Origin: Acanthochlamys bracteata
Lineage: Eukaryota; Streptophyta; Magnoliopsida; Pandanales; Velloziaceae
DNA: 64,000 nt
Assembly (NCBI GenBank): GCA_019914995.1
Contig: CM034145.1
Coordinates: 372,001-436,000, forward strand
Reading direction: 5' to 3'
Shown: positions 49,429 through 61,531 of the stretch, piece by piece
How the letters are laid out: the number at the start of each line of letters is the position of its first letter
Position numbering within the stretch: the stretch's first letter is position 1
The notes under the pieces: model-generated
What the model saw: the letters and a program-made list of their open reading frames with translations, nothing else
The model's database searches: none
Told to the model about the DNA's origin: nothing
Translations under genes and position numbers: made by a program

Positions 49429-49971
49429 ATGGCTTCAAAATCTTTGTTGTTCATGCTCTTCGTTATTTTCGCTGCAGTTTTTCTTACTTCCGTGAATAAT
49501 GCCTCCGCTACGGAGCTCTCAGAAGAAACTCGTTAGTGTTCTCTATTCTTAGCTAGCCTTTTATGAGTTTAATATATCAAAATTATTAAGACATTAATTA
49601 TAGATATATATTTTTACCGTAGCATATTATGAACAGTTAATTTTGATTTTTTTTTACATGCAGAGGAGAAGAAGGTCAACAACGATCCAGCTAGTGTGAA
49701 GGATGAAAAGTACGACGGGTACCCTGGTGGTGGCTACGGTGGTTATCCAGGTGGTGGCTACGGTGGTTATCCAGGCGGCGGTTATGGAGGTTACCCTGGT
49801 CGTGGTGGCTATGGTGGTTACCCAGGCCGTGGTGGTTACGGTGGCTACCCTGGCCGCGGTGGATACTGCCGTTATGGATGTTGCCGTCGGGGATACTACG
49901 GTGGTTGCCGGTGCTGCTATGGCCCGAACGACATACCGGAGCCGATGTACCAACCGGAAGTGCATCACTAG
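49429..49971 (+). CDS. Secreted class II glycine-rich protein, GRP-B
   Basis: Exons are 49429-49531 and 49664-49971 (donor C|GTTAGT, acceptor atgcag), giving 136 residues. The signal peptide MASKSLLFMLFVIFAAVFLT is followed by a spacer with acidic and basic residues. Then come repeats of GGYGGYPGGGY and GGYPGRGGY, the cysteine domain YCRYGCCRRGYYGGCRCC and the tail IPEPMYQPEVHH. It has the same layout and intron position as GRP-A, but the repeat type and signal peptide differ, so the two are old paralogues. Likely cell-wall located. A truncated copy of its 5' end lies at about 56880-57145. Confidence 0.88.
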
Positions 49972-51050
49972 TTCGCCGTATGTATGGGCTAAGTGATTGA
50001 TCTCTGTACCATGTAATATGAGAGAAGGAATAAAGGGATGGGGATCCTCACTGGCTATGTATCTCTACTTATATTTATAAGAAAAATATTATCAAGTATC
50101 TATTTTAGATATAATATAATTTTAGAAATTTGAATGAGAATATGAAAAATATAACCAAGAATATTTCTTAGTTTTTTAAATAATTTAAAATCTGATTTTA
50201 ACAGCTCTATCAAATACCAAAGATGCTCTAAGTAGTTTTATCTAAAATAATTTATTAATTCATTATACGTACGAGCCATTCAATTGTTCATATATGTACA
50301 TTGGTATGCAGTATATAAAAAGATTCATATGTTTTTGTCGTACATAAAGTTTTCATATGAAGAATTAATTAAACTAACATGTTTGTATATAATGCAATTA
50401 ATGAAACTATGAAAGAGAGTACAAGCAAGAACAAGCAAAGATTTGCTGACACTGTTTGGGATTACAAAGTCTTTAGCTTATTCTTAAATGTATCATTATC
50501 AACAAATATTTGATATCAAGATCAATTAATTAACAATAAGTTAAAGCACATTCAAATGGTCATATTTATCTCAAAATAAAATATCTTTACATATGATAAC
50601 TATGTACCCTTTGATATTGATATATGATAAAATGAACTTTATTAATTAAGATAGACCAATTAATATTATTACTTTTTTAGTGCAATTAATAAAATCTCTG
50701 TAACATTATCTTAGATCGTGTTAAATGTTCAAAATTTTAATTTCTTTCGGCAGAATTGAACTTTTAATCCGTTCGCGTATTTTGGTGTGTTATAAAGACT
50801 CAAAACTCTACTTCAGCATCATTATATAAAAAACTCTAAATAAAATTAAAATATAAAAATTAAACTCTACTTCTAACACACTCCAATAAATATTTCAGGA
50901 TAAATTTGAACATGAATCGAATTTGATTTAAATATTAGAAACGTAAATACATCACCTGTCATTTCTCTCTCATTTTATAAGAAAATACATGTCATTTCTC
51001 AAGGATTAAAAAACATTCTAAGCGTTGTTGTCAAAAGACTAAAGAATCAA
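49972..51050. other. GRP-B 3' flank and spacer
   Basis: About 50455-50700 aligns with 57585-57840 ('cattatcaacaaatatttgat', 'atatgataaaatgaacttta'), part of the duplicated unit. 'acattctaagcgttgt' at 51012 matches 58083, upstream of GRP-D. No gene. Confidence 0.6.
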
Positions 51051-51152
51051 ACTAAAGTGGTGGTCACGGCGGAGGTGGACGGGTGCTGCGGCAAAGGCTA
51101 TTATGGCGGGAAGCAGGTGCCGGTTTTCCATGATGAGTCCATGTATAATTAG
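51051..51152 (+). pseudogene. Relic of a GRP C-terminus (GRP-D counterpart of unit 1)
   Basis: It reads GGHGGGGR, then, after a frame change, CCGKGYYGGKQVPVFHDESM and a stop: the end of a class II GRP. The flank to its left matches sequence upstream of GRP-D, so the main body of a GRP was deleted here. Confidence 0.65.
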
Positions 51153-51651
51153 CTGGGTTCATATGAAACCCCACAGCTAATGAACTAATTGAGTTCGTAG
51201 CAAGAGCTAGTTTGAATAAAGTTTTTGCGTGCAACATAGAAAACATCTAGAGAAGAAGAGGAGTCTTTCTTCTCTCATGTGTCAACAAAATCGGTCACTA
51301 TATGTAGTTTCCATGTACGTCTCTCTGAAACTACAATTTTTTCTCTTGTCTCACATATATGGTACTACATAATTCTACAAAGAGGGTTCAAATGAAGTAA
51401 AATTAAGGACAGGTAACTAATAGCAACAGCAAACGTTGTTACTTTTATTCAAATTTCATACTTATAATTAAACGTAGCTAGCTCCTGCAAGATAAGATAC
51501 ATATTCAAGGAGAGGCAGGAAACTGCAGCATAACGCAATTAAGCTGCTCTCTCCAATACTTGCTAGCTATAGGGTTTCATTTGAACCGCTAGCTTTTATT
51601 CAACACTTACATAATAACATAGACGATTAATTAACAAGCACATGAAAGTAC

Positions 51652-52131
51652 TTAGTTTGGGATTTCAACAGGCTTCTCGTCCGGAGAAGAGCAGCACTTC
51701 TTGCAACCATAAGGACTCTTCCAGCAGCATCCGTATTTGCCGCATCCACCATATCCTCCGGCCTTGGATTCTTCCGTTTCTTTCTCGTTAGCTTCAACAA
51801 TTGTAACAGTTCCATCGGGCGCTGAGCAGCAGTACCTCTGGCATCGACCGTTATACCAATAGCAACACCTGCACCTCTTCATCTCACCAATGTTTTCTGC
51901 AATTTAAAACATTACTATTCCATTATTTTTATTATTAAGTTCGAAATAAATTTTGCTCACAAGACCTTGAATAATTTCTTCATAGCAATCAAACATGCAC
52001 GCATGATCTATTTATAGATATATATAGAGGGAACGCTTACTGGTCTCCTTCTCTACTTCACCGGCTTGCGCCATGGCAAGTGCGGCGAAGAAGACGATGC
52101 CAAGCAGAAGTACTACCTTCAGAGTAGCCAT
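51652..52131 (-). CDS. Secreted protein with two cysteine clusters, CRP1
   Basis: Exons are 52131-52041 and 51896-51652, giving 111 residues. The signal peptide MATLKVVLLLGIVFFAALAMA is followed by an acidic stretch with the intron. Then come two cysteine clusters, RCRCCYWYNGRCQRYCC and YGCCWKSPYGCKKCC, each followed by SAPD or SSPDEKP. Both resemble the C-terminal cysteine domain of the neighbouring GRPs (CRYGCCRRGY..CRCC), so the protein looks like a GRP relative with that domain doubled and the glycine repeat almost lost (only GGYGGCG). A TATAAATA box lies upstream (52190-52197 on plus). Transcribed toward the GRP relic at 51051. Probably a cell-wall protein; the function is not known to me. 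Confidence 0.82.
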
Positions 52132-55100
52132 GTTGTTTATACTTCTTATAAACGTAGTGAAGAGCATGCAATTAATTGGGCACCCTCTCTATTTATAGAG
52201 GCTCCTTCACTTCGAAAATCAAAAGGATACTGGCGTTAGTCAACAAATTTGTATTTCTTTCAAAAAATTAGTCAAAAGGATTTGTCCTTTCAACAATTTT
52301 ATAAACTTTTAGATAATATTCCACGTACATATATATCTTAACATTGAAAACTTTTTTCTTATCTACGCATTCGCGTCATTTCAATTAGATCTTTCAAAAG
52401 ACTTCATTGTAACTTTATAATAATGTTTATTTTTGTCATAATGTAATAATTTATTTTATAATAACTTACATTTAGCTCAAAAACACATCCGAAATTATTC
52501 AGTAATGCCGGTTGGAAACAAATGTTTATGATATCAATAATACTTTTACACATTGGCAACTATTGGCACTGACATATTTTAGTTAGGTACTTTAATGATA
52601 TATTCTCTTTATTTTTTAAAATCAGATAATATCTTGAAATCTTTGATTAAAGTATTAGAAAATATTGTCAAAATTATCTTGAAAAGATATTAAAAGGGTT
52701 GCACTATTGTTAGGCAATTATTTTTATATTTTATTGTAAAAGTATGGCAACACATTAAGGACGTGAATTTTTGTAACTAAATTTTTTACGAAAATAAAAA
52801 GTAAAAAATAAAATTTTTAAAAAATTAAGTTAAAATTATAGTTCAATTTTTATGCTTTAATATTTTGAAGCACAATTCAGATTTGATATGTTAATTATTT
52901 TTAAAAATAGATTAAAATAAAATTTAATTTTATATTATGAAAGTAAAAATTAAAATAAAATTTTGTTTCAGAAAACATAAAAATGAAAATATAAAATTCA
53001 AACAAAACAAAAATAAAAATTTATGCGAAACTAGAATTTCATAAATTGAAATACCGTACTAAGTGGATACGTTTTTTATTGTGAAAACTTCCAAAGGAAA
53101 TAAAGCTTTCGCTAGCTATTGCCTTAATTAGATTAGCTATTTCCCTCAACCACTTTTTATATGTGCAGAAGATAATGGAACAAATGTTTAAGTAGGAAGT
53201 GTTATATAAGTATTTCTAAAGATCGGAGTGCCTCTATTTTCGGTAATCTTTTATAACTTATCAAAAAATTACTTTCCTAAAAATTCTTTTCTAATATTTA
53301 TATGAAAATAACGCACCATTTCTAAACAGTGAATTAAAATTATAATTCAATTTTTATATTTTAATATTTTAAAGCGAGTTTGAAGTGCATTTTAGATATC
53401 TCAATTGTTTATGAAAGTAGATTAAAAATAAAATTTAATTTTTATATTTTAATTTTATTTGAAAGTAAAAACTAAAATAAAATTATTTCAAAAAGCGTAA
53501 AATAAGAAGATGAAACTCAAATAGAAATACAAATTTATGTGAAACTAGAATTTCGATAAATTGAAATACGTACTTCCATAATCTTTTATAACTTATCAAA
53601 AATTTACTTTCCTAAGATTCTTTTCTAAACAGTAAATTTATATGAAAATAACGCACCATTAACGTAAGTGCTTGAACAAGCTATCGAACACTACAAAAGC
53701 ACTCACCAAAAATTTTAGAACATTACAAGCACTAAACATTGATTAAAACACACACTACACGTACACACATTATTTTATAGAATGTTTAAGAGTGCTCTTG
53801 AAAAAAAAAAATTATAAATTAAAAAATATTTTAAAATAAATTTTATTTTATTAATTAAAAAAAATATATAACAATACTCTTATAAGATTAAATTTTACTT
53901 TTATATTATTAAATAATATATAATAAAAAATTAAATTAAAAAGTTGATGAAAAGTAATTTTAAACAGCACTTAAATTTCTATACATGGTTGGTGCCTCTT
54001 ACCTCTTACGTATCCTACGTCGTTTGATATTATCTTTGGTTCCTAACGTAAACAAAAACTTTGGGTAAGCTAATTTTTTTCAACTCCAACAAAATTATGC
54101 ATATTTTTTTAAAACATTTTTTAAAATTTTCAAAAATACTGATAAAATATAAATTATAAAATAATTATATATATATTTTTATTTTTAAAAAATACTTATA
54201 AAATAATATACTCAAAAAATTTAAGAAAAATTTGTTTTTAATAAGTATTTCTAAATATTTTGAAATGCGGAAGAGACTACTTGGTAGAGCTTCGAGTTGG
54301 ACCGCCCATTTCGTAAGGCAGGGTTGGCTTTTAATATATTGCCACCCCTATCTTTAAGTAAATATCTTGTGATGCAAATACTTATATATGATATGATATT
54401 TCTGAGAAGGCAAGAAAAATCGCAGAAATTTCTTCCTCGTCGCTGCAAACACATCTTAATTTGAAAGCTACATTAAAATCTCGTTAATCACATTTGAATC
54501 CTATCGAATGATTTTTCAAAGCCTAGGAGACCGCTGTGTTTTTTTGACTTTCCTACGTCCAGACAAGGTATGTCCATGCTACGTACATTTCATAGTACGT
54601 GCATGAAAATTTTAATGACTAGAATACGCCAAAATAAGAAATTCTGGAATAATGTTTTTAAAAAATTATCTCTTCCTCTTTAGACAAATCGCATTAATGT
54701 TGCAAATACTTCAAATAAAAGGATTTTGTTGAAAAATTTATAAAGGAATACAACAAATATTGATTAGAAAAATGAATGCTGCTGATTTCTTTGTTATGAA
54801 TAAATTACTGGGTCATTAAGAATTAACTGAACGATAATAAAGTAGTAAATTTACAAGAATTGAATTGGCTAGTCCATACCTTCTATCTTCTTCTCATCTA
54901 CACGTTGAGCACATAGAAATTTTCTTTCTTCTTCTTCATATCATCTCTCTGCGGCTCTGCCAAGTTCACATTAGCAATTAAATTTTCAGTTCTAGTAGTG
55001 CTGAATAATTGTTGTAGACTTCAATCCTCCATCTGCTAACTACACTCGTACCCCACGTCTTTAATTAATCCATGTACATCTCTCTCATTAATTTCTTTTC

Positions 55101-55184
55101 TATAAATAGAGGCAGCATTGCATAGAGCAAACTCACTCAACTCAACTTAGTAATCGATCTCTAGTACTATTGCAAGAAGAGCAA
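52132..55184. other. Spacer between GRP units
   Basis: It has the CRP1 TATA box (52190-52197), then AT-rich sequence. Two related MITE-like elements lie at about 52755-53055 and 53325-53575; the second is flanked by an ~85-base direct repeat (about 53242-53325 and 53578-53660, 'aatcttttataacttatc'). Another AT-rich element is at about 54075-54265. From about 54420 the second GRP unit begins. A TATA box for GRP-C is at 55101-55108. No gene. Confidence 0.55.
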
Positions 55185-55786
55185 ATGGCTTCTAAGTCTC
55201 CTTTAATTCTGCCTGCTCTGCTCTTGGCTGCAGTGCTCCTTGTGGCTGCTGAGGAAACTCGTGAGCTCCTATACTATAACCCTTTCTAAGTAGTTGTAGT
55301 CATTCTGTTACTGTAGAAATCTATACAACTTCAGCTTGTAAAGTTGAACTATATTTAATTCTGATTCAACTTCGGCAATGAAGAATTATGTTTAGGATGG
55401 ATATAATTGTTACATTTCAAATAGTAGATTATATTATTCATTACGTTGCTCTTGATGAACCTATAACATTCATGTTAGTTAGGGCAAGTACTGTAAAGGC
55501 ATTAAGAGGTATCTATAAAATGATATACTCTATATATGCAGAGGCTAAGAACGAGAACGACAACGCCGGAGTAGCTGACCAGAAGTACGGCGGGTACCCA
55601 GGTGGCGGATACCCAGGAGGTGCATACCCCGGTGGAGGCTACCCTGGCAACGGATACCCAGGACGTGGATACCCTGGCCGCTGTCGGTATGGTTGCTGCC
55701 GTCGTGGCTACAGCTATGGATGCCGGTGCTGCGCTACCCCTCATGAGATACCTGAGCCAATGTACATCCCTGAGGTGAACAACTAA
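55185..55786 (+). CDS. Secreted class II glycine-rich protein, GRP-C
   Basis: Exons are 55185-55260 and 55542-55786, giving 106 residues. It is the unit-2 partner of GRP-A: signal peptide MASKSPLILPALLLAAVLLV (with Pro replacements that weaken the hydrophobic core slightly), NDNAGVADQKYGG, only six (x)G(Y/A)PG units, cysteine domain CRYGCCRRGYSYGCRCC and tail IPEPMYIPEVNN. Intron sequence and promoter (TATAAATA at 55101-55108) match GRP-A closely. It looks functional, but the two prolines in the signal peptide could lower secretion efficiency. Confidence 0.85.
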
Positions 55787-56500
55787 GTGATATATGGTGC
55801 TTATTTGTGTGTCACTCTTAAGCATCTATGAATGAATAAACTTGCGATCTTTCGCAGCTGCAGCGCTTTGTAGTGTAATAAGTGACTGGAATAAAAGGTT
55901 GTAATGAACACGCACGAGTGTGTTGAGAACAGATACATTTGTCATCCAATTAATAACTTCCATTGAAGGGTCCATCTACATATAGTGAATAAAAAAGTGT
56001 AATTTTATTAAAACACTTTCTTTTTGTTAAATAAAATTTTAATCACATATTATAGTGCTTATCAATGATCCTAATATTCATAAAATTTTAGACTTATTTT
56101 TTTTGTTGCTAATTAATTTTGAAAAGCATTTTAAATTCGTTGCACTTTTAAACAACTAATCTCAATAGCATTCCTAAATCTTTACTTGTACTTGCTTTCT
56201 ACTCTTTGCTGTACTTCTTGTGTCTGATGAGGAAACAAGTGAGACCTTTACATTCTTCATTTTTATGATTGTGCAAGTTTAGTTAACATATATAGAAACT
56301 AATAATATTTTTATTTAATTTGAGAAAGAAAATGTTGACTTTATAATTTGATATCTAATGACGTTATTGGCATAAATATAACTCTTTTGTGATAATATTT
56401 CCATTAATTCATTATTCTATTAACATAAAGAAATAGTAATAATAATATAAATTTTTTAAAAAAAAGATTAAAAAGTAACTTTGATATTACTGACTGAGTG
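55787..56500 (+). pseudogene. GRP-C 3' flank with relic of a GRP first exon
   Basis: About 56180-56250 matches the end of the GRP-A/C signal-peptide exon ('cttctactctttgctgtactt', 'gatgaggaaacaagtgag'), with the splice donor region still visible. Start codon and second exon are missing. The rest is AT-rich spacer. Confidence 0.5.
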
Positions 56501-56504
56501 CTCC

Positions 56505-57840
56505 ACCAACAAGTGCATTCAAGCTAGCTGGTTGATATATATACATATATTATCTTGTTGTTATCAACAAATAATTCATCAAAACGTGAAAGCATACAAT
56601 AACATGATCATAAAAAGAATGTAAAATAATAACAAATTATCATTCTTTATTATTAATTTAGCCACAATCATTTTAGTAATTAGTGCAAGTGTCCATACGT
56701 AATCAAACACTATACATTAACGCATCACTATTAATTGATCGTTGTCAGGATTCAGGAGCAAGCCAGTAGGGAGGGCAGGGGTTCATAATAAAAATGAACA
56801 TTCACTCATTAAACATAACATATATATTAAAAAGAAAATTAAAACAAAAGAATTTGGTGTTAATGAGTGCTAGCTCATATGTATGGGAGAGCAGAGATCT
56901 ATATCAATATTCACGCAGCTACACTTGATTTCTACGTTAATTAAAAAAGGAACTATTAATTTCAATCTAACAACGCTGCTGAAAACTCTGCAACTGCTTG
57001 CTACCCATAAATTTAGTAGTTTTCATACTTGCAAAAACCCTTCCATAATTTAGTTTTGCTATACTCTTCATATGTGCCTGCACAAAAATAATTAGTTTCT
57101 CCTAAAAGTAACAAAAAAAATGGCTTCAAAACTCATATTTTAAAAACTCACTCCCCTAAACAATTACTCCTGAAAAGATTTCATCATATGAAGGTCACAT
57201 CAAAATTGTAATAGAACTACCAAAAGGACTACTATCAGATACTTCGGAAGTGTTTATAAAAGTTTTTTTTTTAAAATAAAAAATATTTTTATTATATTTT
57301 AAAAAATAAATTCTATTTTTTATTACCATATAAATTTTGCATTCTATCGCATCGTATCACATTCTATTCTACGATATTTTAGAATCACCTTCAATATCTG
57401 ATGTAGTTCAAAAAAATCCCTTGTAAATCACCAATTTTTCTTCTTTTTAAAATTTTAAATAAATTATCTAAAATATTATAGAAATTTTATTTAAAAATAT
57501 AAATTTAAAAATTAAAAAAATATGTTTAAAAAAATAATGCCAAACGCACTAGATGCAAAGATTTGCAGCTACTGTTGGGAGCCTTGGGACTACAAAGTCG
57601 TTAACACATTCTTAATGTATCATTATCAACAAATATTTGATATGAAGATCAAATTAATTAATAAATTAATGAACTTTCAATAGTTCATGAAACGAAACTT
57701 TACCTCAAATAAGACAAAAGATTATCTTGACATGTGATAACTATGCATGTGTTGATATATGATAAAATGAACTTTATTATTTAAGATAGGCCAATTAATA
57801 TTATTATTTTGTTAGTGCAAAAAAAAAATCTCTATATAGG
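56505..57840 (+). pseudogene. Truncated unit-2 copy of GRP-B
   Basis: The promoter and leader of GRP-B are preserved (56895-57120). An ATG-GCT-TCA-AAA start follows at about 57120, then a stop after a few codons. The coding body and second exon are gone, and an AT-rich MITE-like element (about 57245-57550, ends 'gaagtgtttata' and 'aatgccaaacgcac') lies where they should be. The distal flank (57585-57840) again matches the region after GRP-B. Confidence 0.7.
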
Positions 57841-58424
57841 AACTTTACCTTAATTATCTATGAATGAGAGGTAATCTCAAAAGAAATTTTTATCTTTCCC
57901 TTATGAAGGAAAAAACAACTAACAAATCTTTTTTTAACCTGGTTTATGTTCTGGCTTTTACAAAGTTAATTAATATAAACAAAGGATGAAGTCAAAGGTG
58001 CTTCATTATTATAGGATATAGTCTTTAAACTTCAAAAGTTACGGAAAGACGAAAGATTTGGCTGTGGAAAAATCAGGCCAACATTCTAAGCGTTGTCAAA
58101 ATACCCTGACACTTGAAAATCTAAGTTACATCATGCTCCACTAATAAGGACCTAAAACCTCTTTTCTGTGGAATTTTGAGATAATAATTTTTATTTTAAG
58201 AAACAATCATACATGATTAATTTGAAAAAACAATAGCAACAAACTTAGTTCTATGAATTTTAAATTTTATCTAGAGCTGGACTTGTAAAAAAACATCGAT
58301 CAAATCCTTTGCATGTAACTATTCTTAGCCAAAAACAGTGCTGCTCTTACTTCACCAACTACCATTCCAACGTCTATAAATAGGCGCACTACGGTGCTCA
58401 GTTCTTCACCAAGCCAAACCAACA
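57841..58424. other. GRP-D upstream region
   Basis: 'acattctaagcgttgt' at about 58083 is shared with unit 1 (51012). A TATA box TATAAATA is at 58375-58382, 43 bases before the start codon, followed by a short leader ending 'aacca' before ATG. No other gene. Confidence 0.6.
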
Positions 58425-60015
58425 ATGGCGTATTCCACTACTAAACTCACATCTCTTCTTCTTGCTGCTCTCCTCGCAGTTCTGATCATCTCCTCCGAGG
58501 TGATCGATGCTCGCGATCTCGCCGAGCAAACCGGCGTTGATCCTCAATCCCAGCCCTTAACTGGTATATAAAAATGTAGCATCAATCATATATTGATGCA
58601 ATAATTATATGGCACTCTTATGTAGATATATCAAGTTGACAAGATGTGTACACGAATATTGTGTAATGACATTCATGTATATATCTTCTTCTGCAGAAGA
58701 GAAGAACGCAAAGGATGATGTCAAGAACCCTACGGGTTACTATGGTGGTGGATACGGCGGTGGTGGTTACGGTGGAGGTGGCTACGGAGGCGGTCACCGA
58801 GGCGGTGGTGGTTACTGTCGCCATGGCTGCACATCCAAAGATCAACAGAAGGTCTCAGAGACTGAACCTGAACTAAAGCCGTTAAGTACTGGTATGACAT
58901 TCTTGGCTAAAGGCACAAAAATGCATCCCATGTTTTTATGCAAACGTCTACGATACAACATGGATTCTTATTACAGAAGTGAAGAGCGCAAAGGAAGATG
59001 TCCAGAACCCTACTTATTACGGCGGTGGTGGCTACGGTGGGTACCATGGAGGATATGGTGGCGGTGGGTACGGCGGAGGAGGCCACCATGGTGGATATGG
59101 TGGCGGCCGGGGCTTAAGTACTGGTAGAGCAATATTCTTGGCTAAAGAAACATGCAAAATGCATCTGAAGTCTTTCATGCAAACGTCTAAAATATACAAT
59201 ATGATTACTTAATTTGCTTGCAGAAGAGAAGAACGCGAAGGAGGATGTCCAGAACCCTACTTATTACGGCGGTGATGGCTACGGTGGGTACCATGGTGGA
59301 TACGGTAGCGGTGGCTACGGCGGTGGTGGTTACCATGGTGGATACGGTGGCGGAGGCTACGGCGGAGGAGGCCACCATGGTGGATATGGTGGCGGCCGGG
59401 GCTTAAGTACTGGTAGAGCAATATTCTTGGCTAAAGAAACATGCAAAATGCATCTGAAGTCTTTCATGCAAACGTCTAATATATACAATATGATTACTTA
59501 AATTTGCTTGCAGAAGAGAAGAACGCGAAGGAAGATGTCCAGAACCCTAGCTATTACGGCGGTGATGGCTACGGTGGGTACCATGGTGGATACGGTAGCG
59601 GTGGCTACGGCGGTGGTGGTTACCATGGTGGATACGGTGGCGGAGGCTACGGCGGAGGAGGCCACCATGGTGGATATGGTGGCGGCTGGACTAGCCTAAG
59701 CACTGGTACGCTATTCCTGGCTAAAGACAGAAAGTCCATCTGAAGTCTTTTATGTTAAACGTCTAATACACAATATGGTTAATTAATTTGCTTGCAGAAG
59801 AGAAGAACGCGAAGGAAGATATCCAGAACCCTAGTTATTATGGCGGAGGTGGCTACGGTGGGTACCACGGTGGCGGCGGGTACGGTGGCGGTGGCTACCA
59901 TGGTGGTGGCGGATACGGTGGCGGTGGATACGGTGGGGGTCACCATGGCGGATGGGGCGGCGGTGGTGGTTATGAGAAGATGGTCTCTGAGACTGAAGCT
60001 GAGCTCAAGCCCTAG
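58425..60015 (+). CDS. Multi-module secreted glycine-rich protein, GRP-D
   Basis: Six exons: 58425-58563, 58697-58891, 58977-59123, 59224-59412, 59514-59705, 59798-60015. All GT-AG and in frame give 359 residues. Exon 1 is a signal peptide (MAYSTTKLTSLLLAALLAVL) plus DLAEQTGVDPQSQPLT. Each later exon starts E(E/V)K(N/S)AK(E/D)D(V/I)(Q/K)NP and continues with GGYGGG, YHGGYG and HHGG repeats. Internal exons end LST and a split Gly codon. All internal exons are phase 1-1, so any can be skipped without a frameshift. Exon 2 keeps YCRHGC, a stump of the class II cysteine domain, and a KVSETEPELKP end like the true C-terminus in exon 6 (MVSETEAELKP, stop). Likely a cell-wall structural protein. A model with fewer exons, or several isoforms, is possible. 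Confidence 0.72.
58977..59712 (+). repeat. Tandem exon-intron repeat within GRP-D
   Basis: Exons 3, 4 and 5 together with their following introns repeat with a period of about 250-290 bases. Introns after exons 3 and 4 are almost identical ('gtagagcaatattcttggct' ... 'aatttgcttgcag'). Exons 4 and 5 differ at only a handful of positions, mainly at the 3' end. This is recent unequal crossing-over or gene conversion. Confidence 0.9.
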
Positions 60016-61033
60016 AACTTCCATGCTGCTAGTGAATAAGATTTGCATGTAATGCAGAGGGGAGTAAGCCTGAATGTGTTTCTCCTCTCTTGTTTATTAA
60101 TGTATGCGGTCGAGCTTCGTTATATATATGTACGTGTGCATGTACTATGTATTTAACGAATAAATGGTCTTTGTGTATGAAGGTGTCGATGAACTTCTTA
60201 TCTAGTTAAATAGCTCATCTACAATTAGTGATCCTGTTTAATCATGATCACAGAAAATATTAAAGAAAATCTTATAAGTGATTAATAACTTCATTGACAA
60301 TGGAACTTAAAGTGCAATCATATACATTTACTAGTAAGATGGTTTAGATTTAATTTACAAAAATAAAATATAAATTAACACGTGCCGTCAAGAAAATTAA
60401 ATTAAGATTTCGATATACGTACGTAATGATGACTTGATGATCTTCTAACAATTCAAAATGAAGGTTCATCTTTTTAAATATGTGCATGCAACAAAAAGTC
60501 ATAAACAATACGGTAGTATATATAAAAAATTAATCAATAAACCGTTAAGTACTCCACGAGCTACTGCGTCCTACATGCACTAACGTCGGAGAGCAGTTTT
60601 TCGTGCCTTTTGCCGGAGGGCAAATTATCCCGGAGCTTTCTTGTCATGGATACGCTCTCAGGCCATTACCCTTCTACTTCTAACTAGACTTCGACTAGCT
60701 AGAGTGGTCTACGACTAGCTGTTTCAATTTCATGGACTTCAATGAACATATTCTTTGAACACGACGTTTCCAAATACCTAGATCTGCCCACTTCTTCTCA
60801 CTGTCGAACACTGCCAGCGAAGTTCGACAGTGAGAAGGAAAAAAAAAACCTTTCTGTTACCTAATAGTACGTAGAAAGAAACTGTATATATACATACCAA
60901 TTCAGTCCCAGCAGACCAAGCCCCCCTAACAGGTATATATAAATATATATATGTGGTCTTGATGTTACATTTTAGCTTCCAGTTTCTTACGTCTCTAAGG
61001 GTGGTATCTTCAGAAAACAGAGAAGCATGCAGT
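60016..61033. other. GRP-D 3' flank and spacer
   Basis: It holds GRP-D 3' UTR to about 60175, then AT-rich spacer. Around 60795-60840 there is a short inverted repeat ('cttctcactgtcgaac / gttcgacagtgagaag'). A TATA-like run at about 60931-60950 precedes the GRP relic. No gene. Confidence 0.5.
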
Positions 61034-61115
61034 CTAGACTATGGCGGAGGCCGGTGTCGCCACGAGTGCTGCGGCAAAAGTTACTGTGCCAAGGGAAGCA
61101 GGTGCAACCATAATG
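61034..61115 (+). pseudogene. Plus-strand relic of a GRP cysteine domain
   Basis: It reads DYGGGRCRHECCGKSYCAKGSRC, the end of a class II GRP (compare CRHGCCxxGYxGCxRCC). It has no signal peptide or repeat body. It lies antisense to the 3' end of CRP2 and has become that gene's coding sequence on the other strand. Confidence 0.6.
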
Positions 61116-61500
61116 ATAATTCTTGCAACACTACTATGGACTTCAACAGGCTTCTCATCAGGAGAGGAGCAACACTTCTTGCAAGCATAATAACTCCTGT
61201 AGCAGCATCCGTATTTGCATCCACCACCATGTCCATAGCCACCTCCATATCCGTCCGTGGACTCTTCAGCTTCTTTCTCGTTAGCGTCATTAATTCTAAC
61301 AGTTCCATCGGGCGCTGAGCAGCAGTACCTCTTGCATCCATGATAATAATGGCAACACCTGCACCTCTTCATCTCACCGATGTCTTCTGCAATTTAGAAC
61401 ATTATTATTCGATTATTCTTAAGTTCCGAAACAAATTATGTGTAGCAAGAGCTTGAATATCGCTATATAGCAAGCAAACATGCATGCATGATCTCTATAC

Positions 61501-61531
<31 letters not shown>

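Noticed and set aside
59214-59743. Separate small genes starting MLAEEKNAKED in each GRP-D repeat
   Set aside because: Those starts lie in intron sequence just before perfect acceptors (ttgcttgcag), they lack signal peptides, and exon phases join all repeats into one gene.
58618-60052. Long frames on other strands or frames across the glycine-rich exons (Val/Thr/Ala-rich)
   Set aside because: They are shadows of GGN-rich coding repeats and have no start context or splice partners.
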